Source: Thermoleophilaceae bacterium (lineage in GTDB: Bacteria > Actinomycetota > Thermoleophilia > Solirubrobacterales > Thermoleophilaceae). From it: a DNA stretch of 64,000 nucleotides. Shown piece after piece: positions 39,683 to 48,676 of the stretch. Position 1 is the first letter of the stretch. Each line of letters starts with the position of its first letter. The translations under genes and the position numbers were made by a program. Where the stretch lies: positions 1 to 64,000 of the forward strand of contig JAUJOA010000002.1 in assembly GCA_030447875.1 (NCBI GenBank), written 5' to 3'. Below the pieces are notes generated by a model that was given only the letters and a program-made list of their open reading frames with translations, was not told where the DNA came from and did not search any database.

Positions 39683-40588
39683 ATGAGGTTTGGCTTAGGG
39701 TGGCGCGATGAAAGCCGCCACTGGACTCAGAAGGCAACGGTTCGCCGGACGGTGATGGTGGAGCGCCTGCCCCGACGGTGGTGGATCTCAGATCTCCGCG
39801 GCTGCTTCCCGCCCCGACGCTTTGCAGCCGTGGAGTCCTACTGCATGTTTCTCGGCTACCCGCGAAGCGGTCACTCGCTGCTGGGCGCGCTGCTCGACGC
39901 GCATCGCCACGCCGTCATCGCGCACGAGCTTCACGCTTTGCGGCACGTACACGCCGGCGCTGGCCGCAAACGCCTCTTCTCGCGCTTGTGCGCCCAGTCA
40001 CGCGCGTTCGCCGATCAAGGGAACGAATGGACTGGTTACTCCTACTCCGTTCCGGGCCAGTGGCAGGGACGCGTCGACCGGCTTGTGGTCATCGGCGACA
40101 AGAAGGGCGGGGGGTCGGCCAAGTGGTTGCGCAAGCATCCGGACAGTCTCGAGCGGCTCGAACGGCTCGTGCGCGTGCCCGTAAAGCTGATTCACATGGT
40201 CCGCAATCCCTACGACAACATCACCACGATCGCTGCGCGCAATGAGCTGCCCCTCGACGAGGCGGCGCGCCGCTACTTCAGGTTGTGCAAGACGATCCAG
40301 CCAATCGTCGAAGCGCGCGGGCGCGGCGTCACGCTGATCAGGCACGAGGACCTGATAGAGGATCCCCGGACGCACCTGTCGGCCGTATGCGCCTTCCTGG
40401 GCCTCGACGCCCCCTCCGATTACCTCGCTGCCTGCAGCGCCGTAGTCTTCCCCTCGCCTCAGAGCACCCGGTTACGAGCCGCGTGGACCTCGGAGCTCAT
40501 CGCCGACGTTTCAGCGGAAATGGCGCGATATCCGTTTCTGCAGGGTTACTCCTATGAGACCCGACCGACCCCGCGGTTGGCCCACTGA
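39683..40588 (+). CDS. P-loop sulfotransferase-family protein
   Basis: MFLGYPRSGHSLLGALLDAH; KLIHMVRNPYDNITTIAARN; RHEDLIEDPRTHLSAVCAFLGL; likely real start 39752/39755. Confidence 0.8.
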   Translation: MRFGLGWRDESRHWTQKATVRRTVMVERLPRRWWISDLRGCFPPRRFAAVESYCMFLGYPRSGHSLLGALLDAHRHAVIAHELHALRHVHAGAGRKRLFSRLCAQSRAFADQGNEWTGYSYSVPGQWQGRVDRLVVIGDKKGGGSAKWLRKHPDSLERLERLVRVPVKLIHMVRNPYDNITTIAARNELPLDEAARRYFRLCKTIQPIVEARGRGVTLIRHEDLIEDPRTHLSAVCAFLGLDAPSDYLAACSAVVFPSPQSTRLRAAWTSELIADVSAEMARYPFLQGYSYETRPTPRLAH

Positions 40589-40662
40589 GAGAACCTCGCC
40601 AGTAGATTCATCCGCGGCCAAGACAACGCCGAGCGGCTTCGCCAACGGCCGCTCGCGACAGA

Positions 40663-40680
40663 AAAGCCCGGCGGGGCTTT
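40663..40680 (-). terminator. Intrinsic terminator-like hairpin downstream of tRNA-Met
   Basis: AAAGCCC-GGCG-GGGCTTT; T-rich on the minus-strand exit. Confidence 0.7.
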
Positions 40681-40686
40681 AAGAGA

Positions 40687-40760
<74 letters not shown>

Positions 40761-40783
40761 GCGCTGGGGGAGAATTCTATTCC

Positions 40784-41668
40784 GTGACCGCGCGCCCGCT
40801 TCTACTCGCTGTGCCGAACGCCAGCGAAGGGAGCCGGGAGAGCGCAATCCGGGCGATCGGAGCCGCCTTTCGCCCCGCGCGGCTGCTCGACACCCATTCC
40901 GACCCCGACCACGCGCGATCGGTCTACAGCCTGGCCGCACCTCAGGGAGAGATGGCCGGCGCCCTGGTCGCAGGGGCCCACGAGACGCTTCGTCGGATCG
41001 ATCTCAGGGGCCATGCGGGGCTTCACCCGCGCGTTGGGGCGATCGACGTGGTGCCCGTCGTATATGTGCGCGAGTCTGATCGCGGCGCCGCCTGCGCCGA
41101 GGCCCTAACCGCCGCCGCCCTGATCGGCGAGGACCTCGGCGTGCCCGTCTTCCTCTACGGGCAGCTTGCCACCGCGCTCGAACGACGCGAGCGCGCGGCG
41201 CTGCGTGAAGGTGGGGTCACCGGACTGCGCGCCCGCATCGAGGCCGGTGAGCTGATCCCCGACTACGGGCCTGCTCGCATCGATCCCGCAAGCGGCGCGG
41301 TGCTGGCCACGGCGCGACCGCCGCTCGTGGCCTTCAACGTCGAGCTACGTAGCGACGATCGGGACCTGGCCAGGCGTGTGGCAGCGGAGCTGCGCGAGTC
41401 GGGTGGCGGGCCGCCGGGTGTCCGGGCGATCGGGCTGTTTCTGCCGAGCCGCGGCCACGCTCAGGTCTCCATGAACGTCCACGATCCGGCGGCCTTGCGG
41501 CTCGCAGAGATAGTCCGGGCGGTGCGCGCGAGGGCAGAGGTGTGCGCCGCCGAGATCGTCGGGCTGGTCCCACGCGCCGCCCTCGAGGGCTTTCCCGACG
41601 ATGTCCCGCTTCGGGGCTTCGCGCCCGAGCGGCAGGTGATCGAGGACTCGTTACGCTCAGTGGAGTGA
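40784..41668 (+). CDS. ftcD: Glutamate formiminotransferase
   Basis: AVPNASEGSRE, TLRRIDLRGHAGLHPRVGAIDVVPVV, RGHAQVSMNVHDP. Confidence 0.9.
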   Translation: MTARPLLLAVPNASEGSRESAIRAIGAAFRPARLLDTHSDPDHARSVYSLAAPQGEMAGALVAGAHETLRRIDLRGHAGLHPRVGAIDVVPVVYVRESDRGAACAEALTAAALIGEDLGVPVFLYGQLATALERRERAALREGGVTGLRARIEAGELIPDYGPARIDPASGAVLATARPPLVAFNVELRSDDRDLARRVAAELRESGGGPPGVRAIGLFLPSRGHAQVSMNVHDPAALRLAEIVRAVRARAEVCAAEIVGLVPRAALEGFPDDVPLRGFAPERQVIEDSLRSVE

Positions 41669-41715
41669 CCGCCTCGAAGCCGCGCCGACCAACGCCTCGC
41701 GCGTAACGCAGCGCC

Positions 41716-42102
41716 TTGGCCCAGACCAAGAAGAAGCGGCGCCGCAAGCACTCGGGCACCCAGGCGGGAACGGTGGAGCGCCGGACGAGCAGCGCATCGA
41801 GCGGACGGCCGCAGTCCAAGGAGGAGAAGCGTCAGGTAGCTCGCGAGCGTCGTATGGCCCGGCTACACACGCCGCCCACCTGGCGCGGCGCCGTCACACG
41901 TGCCGCGGTGGCGGCGCTGATCTTCGCGGTCGTGGTGATCCTGCTGTTCAGGCGGCCGCCCCTAGAGGGAGCCGCTCTGGCGGCGGTCATGTTCGTCATC
42001 TACATCCCGATGAGCTACTTCACCGACCGCTTCATGTACAGCCGGCGGCAACGGCAGAAGCAGCGCGGCGGCGGGTCCGGAGAAGCACGCTCCGACAGGT
42101 AG
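41716..42102 (+). CDS. Small basic membrane protein
   Basis: Lys/Arg-rich N terminus followed by two TM helices. Confidence 0.55.
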   Translation: MAQTKKKRRRKHSGTQAGTVERRTSSASSGRPQSKEEKRQVARERRMARLHTPPTWRGAVTRAAVAALIFAVVVILLFRRPPLEGAALAAVMFVIYIPMSYFTDRFMYSRRQRQKQRGGGSGEARSDR

Positions 42103-42112
42103 GCTCAGCGCG

Positions 42113-42751
42113 ATGGAAGTGCGCATGTTCACCGTCGGGATGGTGCAGGAGAACTGCTACCTATTCCGCCGCGACGGCGCCGACGAGGCGCTGATGATCG
42201 ACCCCGGCGACGAGGCGCCGAAGCTGCTGGGCGTCCTGGAGGCGCTCGACGTGAAGCTCGCCGGCATCCTCCTGACCCATACGCATTTCGACCACGTGGG
42301 CGCCGTCGCCCCCGTGGCCAGGGCGACGGGCGCGGAGGTGTGGGTGCCCGAGATCGAGAAGGGCGTGCTCGCGGACATCATGAGCTACGTGCCGTGGCCG
42401 GGCTTCGGTCCGTTCGAGAGCTACGACGCGGACCACACGCTCTCAGGCGGCGAGCGGCTCGAGCTGGCCGGCTTCGAGATCGACGTTCTGTTCACGCCCG
42501 GCCACAGCCCCGGGCACGTGACCTTCTCGATCCCGGACGAGCAGGCCGTCTTCTCCGGCGACGTCCTGTTCCAGGGATCCGTCGGCAGGACGGACCTTCC
42601 GGGCGGCGACTGGGGCGTGCTGCTCGAATCGATCCGCTTGCTCGTCGACTCCCTTCCGCACGAGACGACGGTGTACCCGGGCCACATGGGCGTCACATCG
42701 CTCGGCGCGGAGCGGGCGAGCAACCCCTTCCTGGCCGAGCTAGCGCGCTAG
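42113..42751 (+). CDS. MBL-fold metallo-hydrolase (glyoxalase-II-like)
   Basis: LLTHTHFDHVGAV, TPGHSPGHVTF, SGDVLFQGSVGRTDLPGGD, YPGHMG. Confidence 0.92.
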   Translation: MEVRMFTVGMVQENCYLFRRDGADEALMIDPGDEAPKLLGVLEALDVKLAGILLTHTHFDHVGAVAPVARATGAEVWVPEIEKGVLADIMSYVPWPGFGPFESYDADHTLSGGERLELAGFEIDVLFTPGHSPGHVTFSIPDEQAVFSGDVLFQGSVGRTDLPGGDWGVLLESIRLLVDSLPHETTVYPGHMGVTSLGAERASNPFLAELAR

Positions 42752-42754
42752 CGC

Positions 42755-44002
42755 GTGTCGCGCGCGGAGAAGCTGCGGGCGCCGAGAGGCACCTTTGACA
42801 TATTGCCGCCGGACGGGCGGCGCCGGCGCGAGCTCGCCGGCATCGCCGCCGAGCTATTCGACGCCGCGGGGTACGAGCCGGTCGAGACCCCGATCTTCGA
42901 GGACACGGACCTCTTCGCCCGCGGCGTGGGCGAGACGACCGACATCGTGCAGAAGGAGATGTTCACCTTCGAGGACGCGGGTGGTCGGTCGATCACGCTG
43001 CGCCCGGAGGGAACCGCCGGCGTCTGTCGCGCCTACGCCGAGCATGGGATGCACAAGCTGGCCCAGCCGGTCAAGCTCTGGTACGCGGGCCCCTACTTCC
43101 GGTACGAGGCACCACAGGCCGGCCGCTTCAGGCAGTTCAGCCAGATCGGCGCGGAGGCACTCGGGTCCGATGATCCCTCGATCGACGCCGAGCTCATCCT
43201 GCTGCTCCGCGACCTCCTCGAACGCGCCGGAGCGCGAGGTGTTCGCCTGCGGCTGTCAAGCCTCGGCACGCCCGAGGCGCGTCGCGCCTACTCCGGCGAG
43301 CTTCGCGAGTACCTGCGCGCCCGGGAGTCGGAGCTCTCCGACGACGTGCGCGCCCGGCTCGACGCAAACCCCCTGCGGGCGTTCGACTCAGACCACCCAG
43401 GCACGCGCTCCGTCGTGGAGGGCGCCCCGCGGCTGCTCGACCGCTTGGCGCCCGAGGACTCCGAGCATCTGGTCGCCGTCTGCGCCCTGCTGGATGACGC
43501 GGGCGCCGACTACGAGCTCGACGGCACCCTGGTACGCGGCCTCGACTACTACACACGGACGGTGTTCGAGTTCACAAGCGACGCGCTCGGCGCCCAGAGC
43601 GGCGTGGGCGGCGGCGGTCGTTACGACGGCCTCGTGGAGCAACTCGGCGGCCCAGCGACCCCCGGCGCGGGCTGGGCGGCCGGCATCGAGCGGATCCTGC
43701 TCGCGTCGGAGCGCTCGGGCGCGCCGGGGCCCGCGCCGGTCTTCGTCGCGCTGGAGGAGGGCGAGGATGCGCGGCGGGGCTTCGCCCTCGTCAGGCGGCT
43801 GCGCGCCGCCGGGCTCGGTGCCGAGATGGAGCAGGCCGGGCGTTCGCTGAAGGGACAGCTGAAGCATGCCGATCGCCGGGGAGCGCGCTGGGTGGTGATC
43901 GTCGGATCGGGCGAGCTCGCCCTGAGGGACATGACCAGCGGAGAGCAACGGCCGCTCGGGGACGAGGGGCAGCTGATCCGGACGGTCACGGAGCTGCGAT
44001 GA
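42755..44002 (+). CDS. hisS: Histidyl-tRNA synthetase
   Basis: APRGTFDILPPD, LRPEGTAGVCRAY, LVRGLDYYTRTVFEF. Confidence 0.95.
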   Translation: MSRAEKLRAPRGTFDILPPDGRRRRELAGIAAELFDAAGYEPVETPIFEDTDLFARGVGETTDIVQKEMFTFEDAGGRSITLRPEGTAGVCRAYAEHGMHKLAQPVKLWYAGPYFRYEAPQAGRFRQFSQIGAEALGSDDPSIDAELILLLRDLLERAGARGVRLRLSSLGTPEARRAYSGELREYLRARESELSDDVRARLDANPLRAFDSDHPGTRSVVEGAPRLLDRLAPEDSEHLVAVCALLDDAGADYELDGTLVRGLDYYTRTVFEFTSDALGAQSGVGGGGRYDGLVEQLGGPATPGAGWAAGIERILLASERSGAPGPAPVFVALEEGEDARRGFALVRRLRAAGLGAEMEQAGRSLKGQLKHADRRGARWVVIVGSGELALRDMTSGEQRPLGDEGQLIRTVTELR

Positions 44003-45762
44003 GGTCGCCGCCGCCGAACCGCTACAGAACGGCATGGGCGGGTGACCTGCGCCCGGGCGACGTGGGAGCCGACGTCCGCGTGGCCGGCTGGGTCCACCGA
44101 CGTCGCGACCACGGCGGCCTGATCTTCATCGATCTGCGCGACAGGACTGGGCTCCTGCAGCTCGTCTTTCGGCCCGAGGAGGCGCCCGACGCGCACGCGG
44201 CCGCCCACGGTCTGCGGTCGGAGGACGTGATCACCGCCGCCGGTTCGCTCTCGCCGCGGGAGGAGGGAACCGTCAACCGCGGGATGAGCACCGGCGAGGT
44301 GGAGTTGAGCGTCACAGAGATGGAATTGCTGGCCGACTCCGAGACGCCCCCGTTCCAGATCGACGAGGACACACCCGTGGAGGAGGAGCTGCGGTTGCGC
44401 TACCGCTACCTGGACCTTCGGCGCGACCAGATGCGCTCCGCCATGGAGCTGCGCGGCGCGATCACCCACACGATGCGCCGGCACCTCCACGACCAGGGCT
44501 TCCTCGAGATCGAGACGCCGATCCTCACGCGGTCGACGCCCGAAGGAGCGCGCGACTACCTCGTGCCGAGCCGCCTGCAGCGTGGATCGTGGTACGCGCT
44601 CCCGCAGTCGCCGCAGCTCTTCAAGCAGCTCCTGATGGTGGCCGGGTACGAGCGCTACTTTCAGATCGCCAGGTGCTTTCGCGACGAGGACTTCCGCGCC
44701 GACCGCCAGCCCGAGTTCACGCAGCTCGACGTGGAGATGTCGTTCGTCGAGGAGGACGACGTGATGCGGGTATGCGACCAGCTGCTTGGAGCCGTGCTCG
44801 CGGTCGCCGGCGTCGAGGTGTCGCTCCCGCTCGAGCGCATGGCCTACGACGAGGTGATGCTCCGCTACGGCACCGACCGCCCCGACCGCAGGATCGGCAT
44901 GGACATTCACGACCTCGGGGCCGCGTTCGCCGGCTCGGAGTTCAAGGTCTTCACGAGCGCACTCGCTTCGGGGGGTGTCGTGCGCGGGTTTCGCGCGAAC
45001 GGCGACTTCTCGCGGGCACGCCTCGACGAGCTCACCGAGCGCGCCAAGGAGCTGGGGGCCAAGGGGCTCGTCTGGGCGGTCGTCGAGTCCGACGGCTGGC
45101 GGTCACCGATAGCGAAGTTCCTTAGCACCGAGGAGACCGCGGACGCCGGCGCCGAGCTTCAGGCCGGCGAAGGCGACACCCTGTTCATCGTGGCCGACGA
45201 GGAGAGGGTGGCCGCACGCGTGCTCGGCCGCCTGAGGATCGAGGTGGCGGGCCCGCCGTCGGGCCACGACCTCTTCTGGGTCACCGACTTCCCCATGTTC
45301 GAGTGGAGCGACGAGGAGTCGCGCTGGGACGCGCTGCACCATCCCTTCACCGCTCCCCAAGGTGACCTCGACGCCGACCCGGGCACGTGGAGGAGTCGCG
45401 CCTACGACGTGGTCATGGACGGCCTCGAGATCGGCGGCGGCTCGATCAGGATCGACCGGCCGGACGTGCAGCGCAAGGTGTTCGATGCACTCGCCCTGTC
45501 CTCGGAGGAGGCCACTCGCCGGTTCGGGTTCCTCCTCGAGGCGCTTCGCTACGGGGCGCCTCCTCACGGGGGCATCGCCTTCGGCCTCGACCGGGTCGTG
45601 GCGCTCCTGGGGGGCCGCGACTCCATCCGCCAGGTCATCGCATTTCCAAAGACCGCGAGCGGCTCTGACCCGATGACGGGCGCCCCGGCGCCGGTGGGCG
45701 AGACTCAGCTGCGTGAGCTTGGGATCCGGCCGTCCGGCGCAGGCTCCGAGGGCCGGGCCTGA
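43999..45762 (+). CDS. aspS: Aspartyl-tRNA synthetase
   Basis: GWVHRRRDHGGLIFIDLRDRTG, FLEIETPILTRSTPEGARDYLVPSR, DREDFRADRQPEFTQLD-type motif, GIAFGLDRVVALL. Confidence 0.96.
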   Translation: MRSPPPNRYRTAWAGDLRPGDVGADVRVAGWVHRRRDHGGLIFIDLRDRTGLLQLVFRPEEAPDAHAAAHGLRSEDVITAAGSLSPREEGTVNRGMSTGEVELSVTEMELLADSETPPFQIDEDTPVEEELRLRYRYLDLRRDQMRSAMELRGAITHTMRRHLHDQGFLEIETPILTRSTPEGARDYLVPSRLQRGSWYALPQSPQLFKQLLMVAGYERYFQIARCFRDEDFRADRQPEFTQLDVEMSFVEEDDVMRVCDQLLGAVLAVAGVEVSLPLERMAYDEVMLRYGTDRPDRRIGMDIHDLGAAFAGSEFKVFTSALASGGVVRGFRANGDFSRARLDELTERAKELGAKGLVWAVVESDGWRSPIAKFLSTEETADAGAELQAGEGDTLFIVADEERVAARVLGRLRIEVAGPPSGHDLFWVTDFPMFEWSDEESRWDALHHPFTAPQGDLDADPGTWRSRAYDVVMDGLEIGGGSIRIDRPDVQRKVFDALALSSEEATRRFGFLLEALRYGAPPHGGIAFGLDRVVALLGGRDSIRQVIAFPKTASGSDPMTGAPAPVGETQLRELGIRPSGAGSEGRA

Positions 45763-45857
45763 GAGTGCGTTTCGCCGCGTCCCGACGGCGCTGTGAGTGC
45801 TAGCTTGTTCGCAGGCCCGAGCCTGTTCGCCAGCCGTCTATTCGTTGAGCCAACACG

Positions 45858-45985
45858 ACTGGGATGGGTGTCCGGCTCGGGGCGAGTCGAGGCTCGTCCC
45901 GGAGGACGCCCAAGCTTGCTAAGGCAGGTTCAACTCCCAGGCGGCAGCGGCAGGTTGGGGCCTGATCCCACAGCGATCCCCATCC
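45858..45985 (+). ncRNA. Candidate structured RNA or 5' leader upstream of mnmA
   Basis: Manual pairing: 45866-45873 with 45904-45911, 45878-45886 with 45893-45901, 45860-45865 with 45965-45970. Confidence 0.35.
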
Positions 45986-47506
45986 GTGGCTAACCAGCGC
46001 TTCCCAGCTGAGGTCAAGGCGGCCGCGGCGCCGCTCCTCTCTCCATTCGAGGATCACCTCTCGACGCCGCGTGGACGCGGGCGGCTGCGGCAGGCGCCTC
46101 ATATGGGGGCGGCCGGCGGGGCCGCGTGTGGCGACCTCATCCGCGTGGCCGTTCAGGTCGACGAGGATCGAGTGGTCGACGCCGGCTTCGACGCCCGCGG
46201 TTGCGCCGCCGCTTCTGCGGCCGGCAGCGCCGTGGTGGAGCTCGTGGCGGGGGCGCCGCTGCTCGCGGCGGCCCGCGTGACACACGACTGTGTCGCCGAT
46301 GCGCTCGGCGGGCTCGACCCGTCGCGCCGCCACGCCGCGGCACTGGCCGCCGATGCGCTCCACCGCGCGCTCGGTGCAGCGGTCGCGGACGGGATGGCAC
46401 GATTGGACGCCTCGAGCGACCGTACGCTGGTGGCGATGAGCGGTGGGGTCGACAGCGCCTTGGCCGCTCGACTCGCGCTCGAGGCAGGCCACCAGGTGAT
46501 CGGGGTGACGCTCGAGCTGTGGTCCGATCCGGCCAACGACGGGGGGAAGAGCTGCTGCTCGCCGCAGGCGGTGACCGGCGCGCGGGCGCTCGCGCACGGG
46601 ATGGGCCTGGCGCACCTGACGCTCGATCTTCGGGGGCGGTTTCGCACCGCCGTGGTGGACGACTTCGTGGCCGAGCACGACGCGGGTCGCACACCCAATC
46701 CGTGCGTACGTTGCAATGGACTCGTTCGCTTCGACGCCATGCTGAGGCTCGCCGGGTCGCTCGGTGCCAGGCGCCTCGCGACCGGCCACTACGCACGAAT
46801 CGCGCGCGATGAAGAGGGGCCGCTCCTTCGCGCGGCGGCCGATCCCGACAAGGATCAGACCTACATGCTCGCGCGGCTCACGCCTGACGAGCTCGAGCGT
46901 CTGTGGTTTCCGCTCGGAGGTCTGACGAAGGACGTCGTCCGGCAGCGCGCCCGGTCCGTGGGGCTGTCCGTGGCCGACAAGGCCGAGAGCCAGGACCTCT
47001 GCTTCCTAGCCGGAACGCGCCGCGCGAGCTTCCTCCGCCGTCACGCGACGCGGACATCGAAGACGGCACGCCGGGGGGAGATCGTCGACCTCGGGGGAAC
47101 GGTGATCGGCCACCATCAGGGCCACCAGGAGTTCACCATCGGTCAGCGGCGCGGCCTCGGTCTCGCGGCCCCTCAGCCGCTGTACGTCATCCACAAGGAC
47201 CCAGTCGCCAATCGCGTCAAGGTCGGTCCGCGCGCCGCGCTCGCCACCCGCCGCGTGGCCCTCCGGCTGGCGCGCCTGGACCGCGCGGGGGGCGCCGTGG
47301 ACCGTGTGAAGCTTCGCTACCGGTCGGAGCCGGTTCCGTGCCGTCTGGCGGGCGGACCTCCCGCGGGCGACCACGACCGACTCGAGCTTCGGCTCGAGAG
47401 ACCGGTGGAAGCGGTGGCACCGGGGCAGACGGCCTGCCTGATGCGCGGCGACGCCGTGGTTGGATGGGCGACCATCGACGAGCAGGAGGAGCGCCGTGCC
47501 GCCTGA
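45986..47506 (+). CDS. mnmA: tRNA-uridine 2-sulfurtransferase MnmA with N-terminal IscU/NifU-like domain
   Basis: N-term GGAACGDLIRVAVQVDEDRVVDAGFDARGCAAASAAGSAV; MnmA: AMSGGVDSALAARL, GRTPNPCVRCNGLVRFD, ATGHYARI, DKDQTYMLARL, SQDLCFLAG. Confidence 0.88.
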   Translation: MANQRFPAEVKAAAAPLLSPFEDHLSTPRGRGRLRQAPHMGAAGGAACGDLIRVAVQVDEDRVVDAGFDARGCAAASAAGSAVVELVAGAPLLAAARVTHDCVADALGGLDPSRRHAAALAADALHRALGAAVADGMARLDASSDRTLVAMSGGVDSALAARLALEAGHQVIGVTLELWSDPANDGGKSCCSPQAVTGARALAHGMGLAHLTLDLRGRFRTAVVDDFVAEHDAGRTPNPCVRCNGLVRFDAMLRLAGSLGARRLATGHYARIARDEEGPLLRAAADPDKDQTYMLARLTPDELERLWFPLGGLTKDVVRQRARSVGLSVADKAESQDLCFLAGTRRASFLRRHATRTSKTARRGEIVDLGGTVIGHHQGHQEFTIGQRRGLGLAAPQPLYVIHKDPVANRVKVGPRAALATRRVALRLARLDRAGGAVDRVKLRYRSEPVPCRLAGGPPAGDHDRLELRLERPVEAVAPGQTACLMRGDAVVGWATIDEQEERRAA

Positions 47507-47888
47507 GAGGATCGAGCTCGTAACGCCCGCCGGACGCGACTGGTCGCCGGTCGTGCGGCTCGTGCTCGGCGGGATCGGAGATCGCCTCGACCTGGGCTTT
47601 GACGAGCTCGACGACCTCCAGCTCGCCGTGGAGCGGCTGCTCGCGGAAGCGGGGGCTCAGGAGGCGGTTCGGATATCGGTCGAGATCGTCGACGGGGGCG
47701 TGAAGGCGCAGATCGGCCCGCTGAACGAGGTCACCATCGCGGAGGCGCTGCAGGGACCGGAGCCGCGGCCCGGCGAGCTGACCCTGCGCCGGGTCCTCGA
47801 GACGGTCGTCGATTCCTTCGGCGTCGAGGACGTGGACCGCGAGGGGCTCTACGTCAGGCTCGACAAGGTGGTGCACCGGTCCCGGTGA
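47496..47888 (+). CDS. RsbW-like (HATPase_c_2-type) protein, degenerate
   Basis: FDELDDLQLAVERLLAEAG...VRISVEIVDGGVKAQIG...LTLRRVLETVVDSFGVE; sits directly before a sigma factor gene. Confidence 0.55.
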   Translation: MPPERIELVTPAGRDWSPVVRLVLGGIGDRLDLGFDELDDLQLAVERLLAEAGAQEAVRISVEIVDGGVKAQIGPLNEVTIAEALQGPEPRPGELTLRRVLETVVDSFGVEDVDREGLYVRLDKVVHRSR

Positions 47889-48676
47889 CGAGCAAGCGCG
47901 ACGGGAGGGGCGGTCGGGCCGCCGGTACGTCGACCGCGCCGGGCGCTCCACCGCAGACCGACCGAGAGCTGCTTCGGCGCTACCACGAGGGAGGGGACCG
48001 GACTGCGCGCGAGGAGCTCGTGCAGCGCCACCTGCCCCTGGTCCGCGCGCTGGCGCGCCGCTACGCCGGGCGGGGCGAGCCGCTCGACGACATCGAGCAG
48101 GTCGGCGCGATCGGCCTGCTCAAGGCGATCGATCGCTACGAGCTGTCGCGCGAGGTCGCGCTCACGACCTACGCGACGCCCAACGTGGTGGGCGAGATCA
48201 AGCGGCACTTTCGTGACAAAGGTTGGGCGATCAGGATTCCGCGCGGCCTGCAGGAGCTGAACGCGCGCATGTCCTCGACGGTCGAGAGGCTCACCTCGCG
48301 GATGGGACGCTCGCCGACGATCGCCGAGATCGCCCGTGAGCTAACCGTGGGCCCCGAGGAGGTACTCGAGGCGCTCGAGGCGGGGTCGGCCTACGCTCCT
48401 ATGTCGCTGTCGGGGAACCCCTCGAGCGAGAGCGATCTCGACCCGATGGAGGCGCTTGGCGGAGAGGATGAGGCGTTCGAGCGATCGGAGCAGCGCGCGA
48501 CGCTCGAGCCGGCGCTTCACGCTCTGCCCGAGCGCGATCGGGAGATCTTGAGAAAGCGCTTCGAGGAGGGGCTGACGCAGACGCAGATCGCCGAGCAGGT
48601 CGGGATCTCACAGATGCACGTGTCGAGGCTTATCCGGAAATCGCTCGCACGGATGCGAGCGGAGCTGTCCGGTTAG
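47885..48676 (+). CDS. RNA polymerase sigma factor, SigB/SigF/SigG family
   Basis: EELVQRHLPLVRALARRYAGRGEPLDDIEQVGAIGLLKAIDRYE; LRKRFEEGLTQTQIAEQVGISQMHVSRLIRKSLARMR. Confidence 0.95.
   Translation: MTSKRDGRGGRAAGTSTAPGAPPQTDRELLRRYHEGGDRTAREELVQRHLPLVRALARRYAGRGEPLDDIEQVGAIGLLKAIDRYELSREVALTTYATPNVVGEIKRHFRDKGWAIRIPRGLQELNARMSSTVERLTSRMGRSPTIAEIARELTVGPEEVLEALEAGSAYAPMSLSGNPSSESDLDPMEALGGEDEAFERSEQRATLEPALHALPERDREILRKRFEEGLTQTQIAEQVGISQMHVSRLIRKSLARMRAELSG

Noticed and set aside
39683-40588. Sulfotransferase gene as part of a sulfated-metabolite or toxin cluster
   Set aside because: No partner biosynthetic genes nearby; it stands alone beside tRNA-Met, so no system can be supported.
45926-45945. 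GGTTCAACTCCC looks like a tRNA/tmRNA T-loop upstream of mnmA
   Set aside because: The flanking bases do not form a 5-bp T-stem and no matching acceptor or anticodon arm could be drawn on either strand.
45800-46789. Long minus-strand ORF (329 aa) opposite mnmA
   Set aside because: No family motifs; it mirrors the real plus-strand gene, as expected in very GC-rich DNA.
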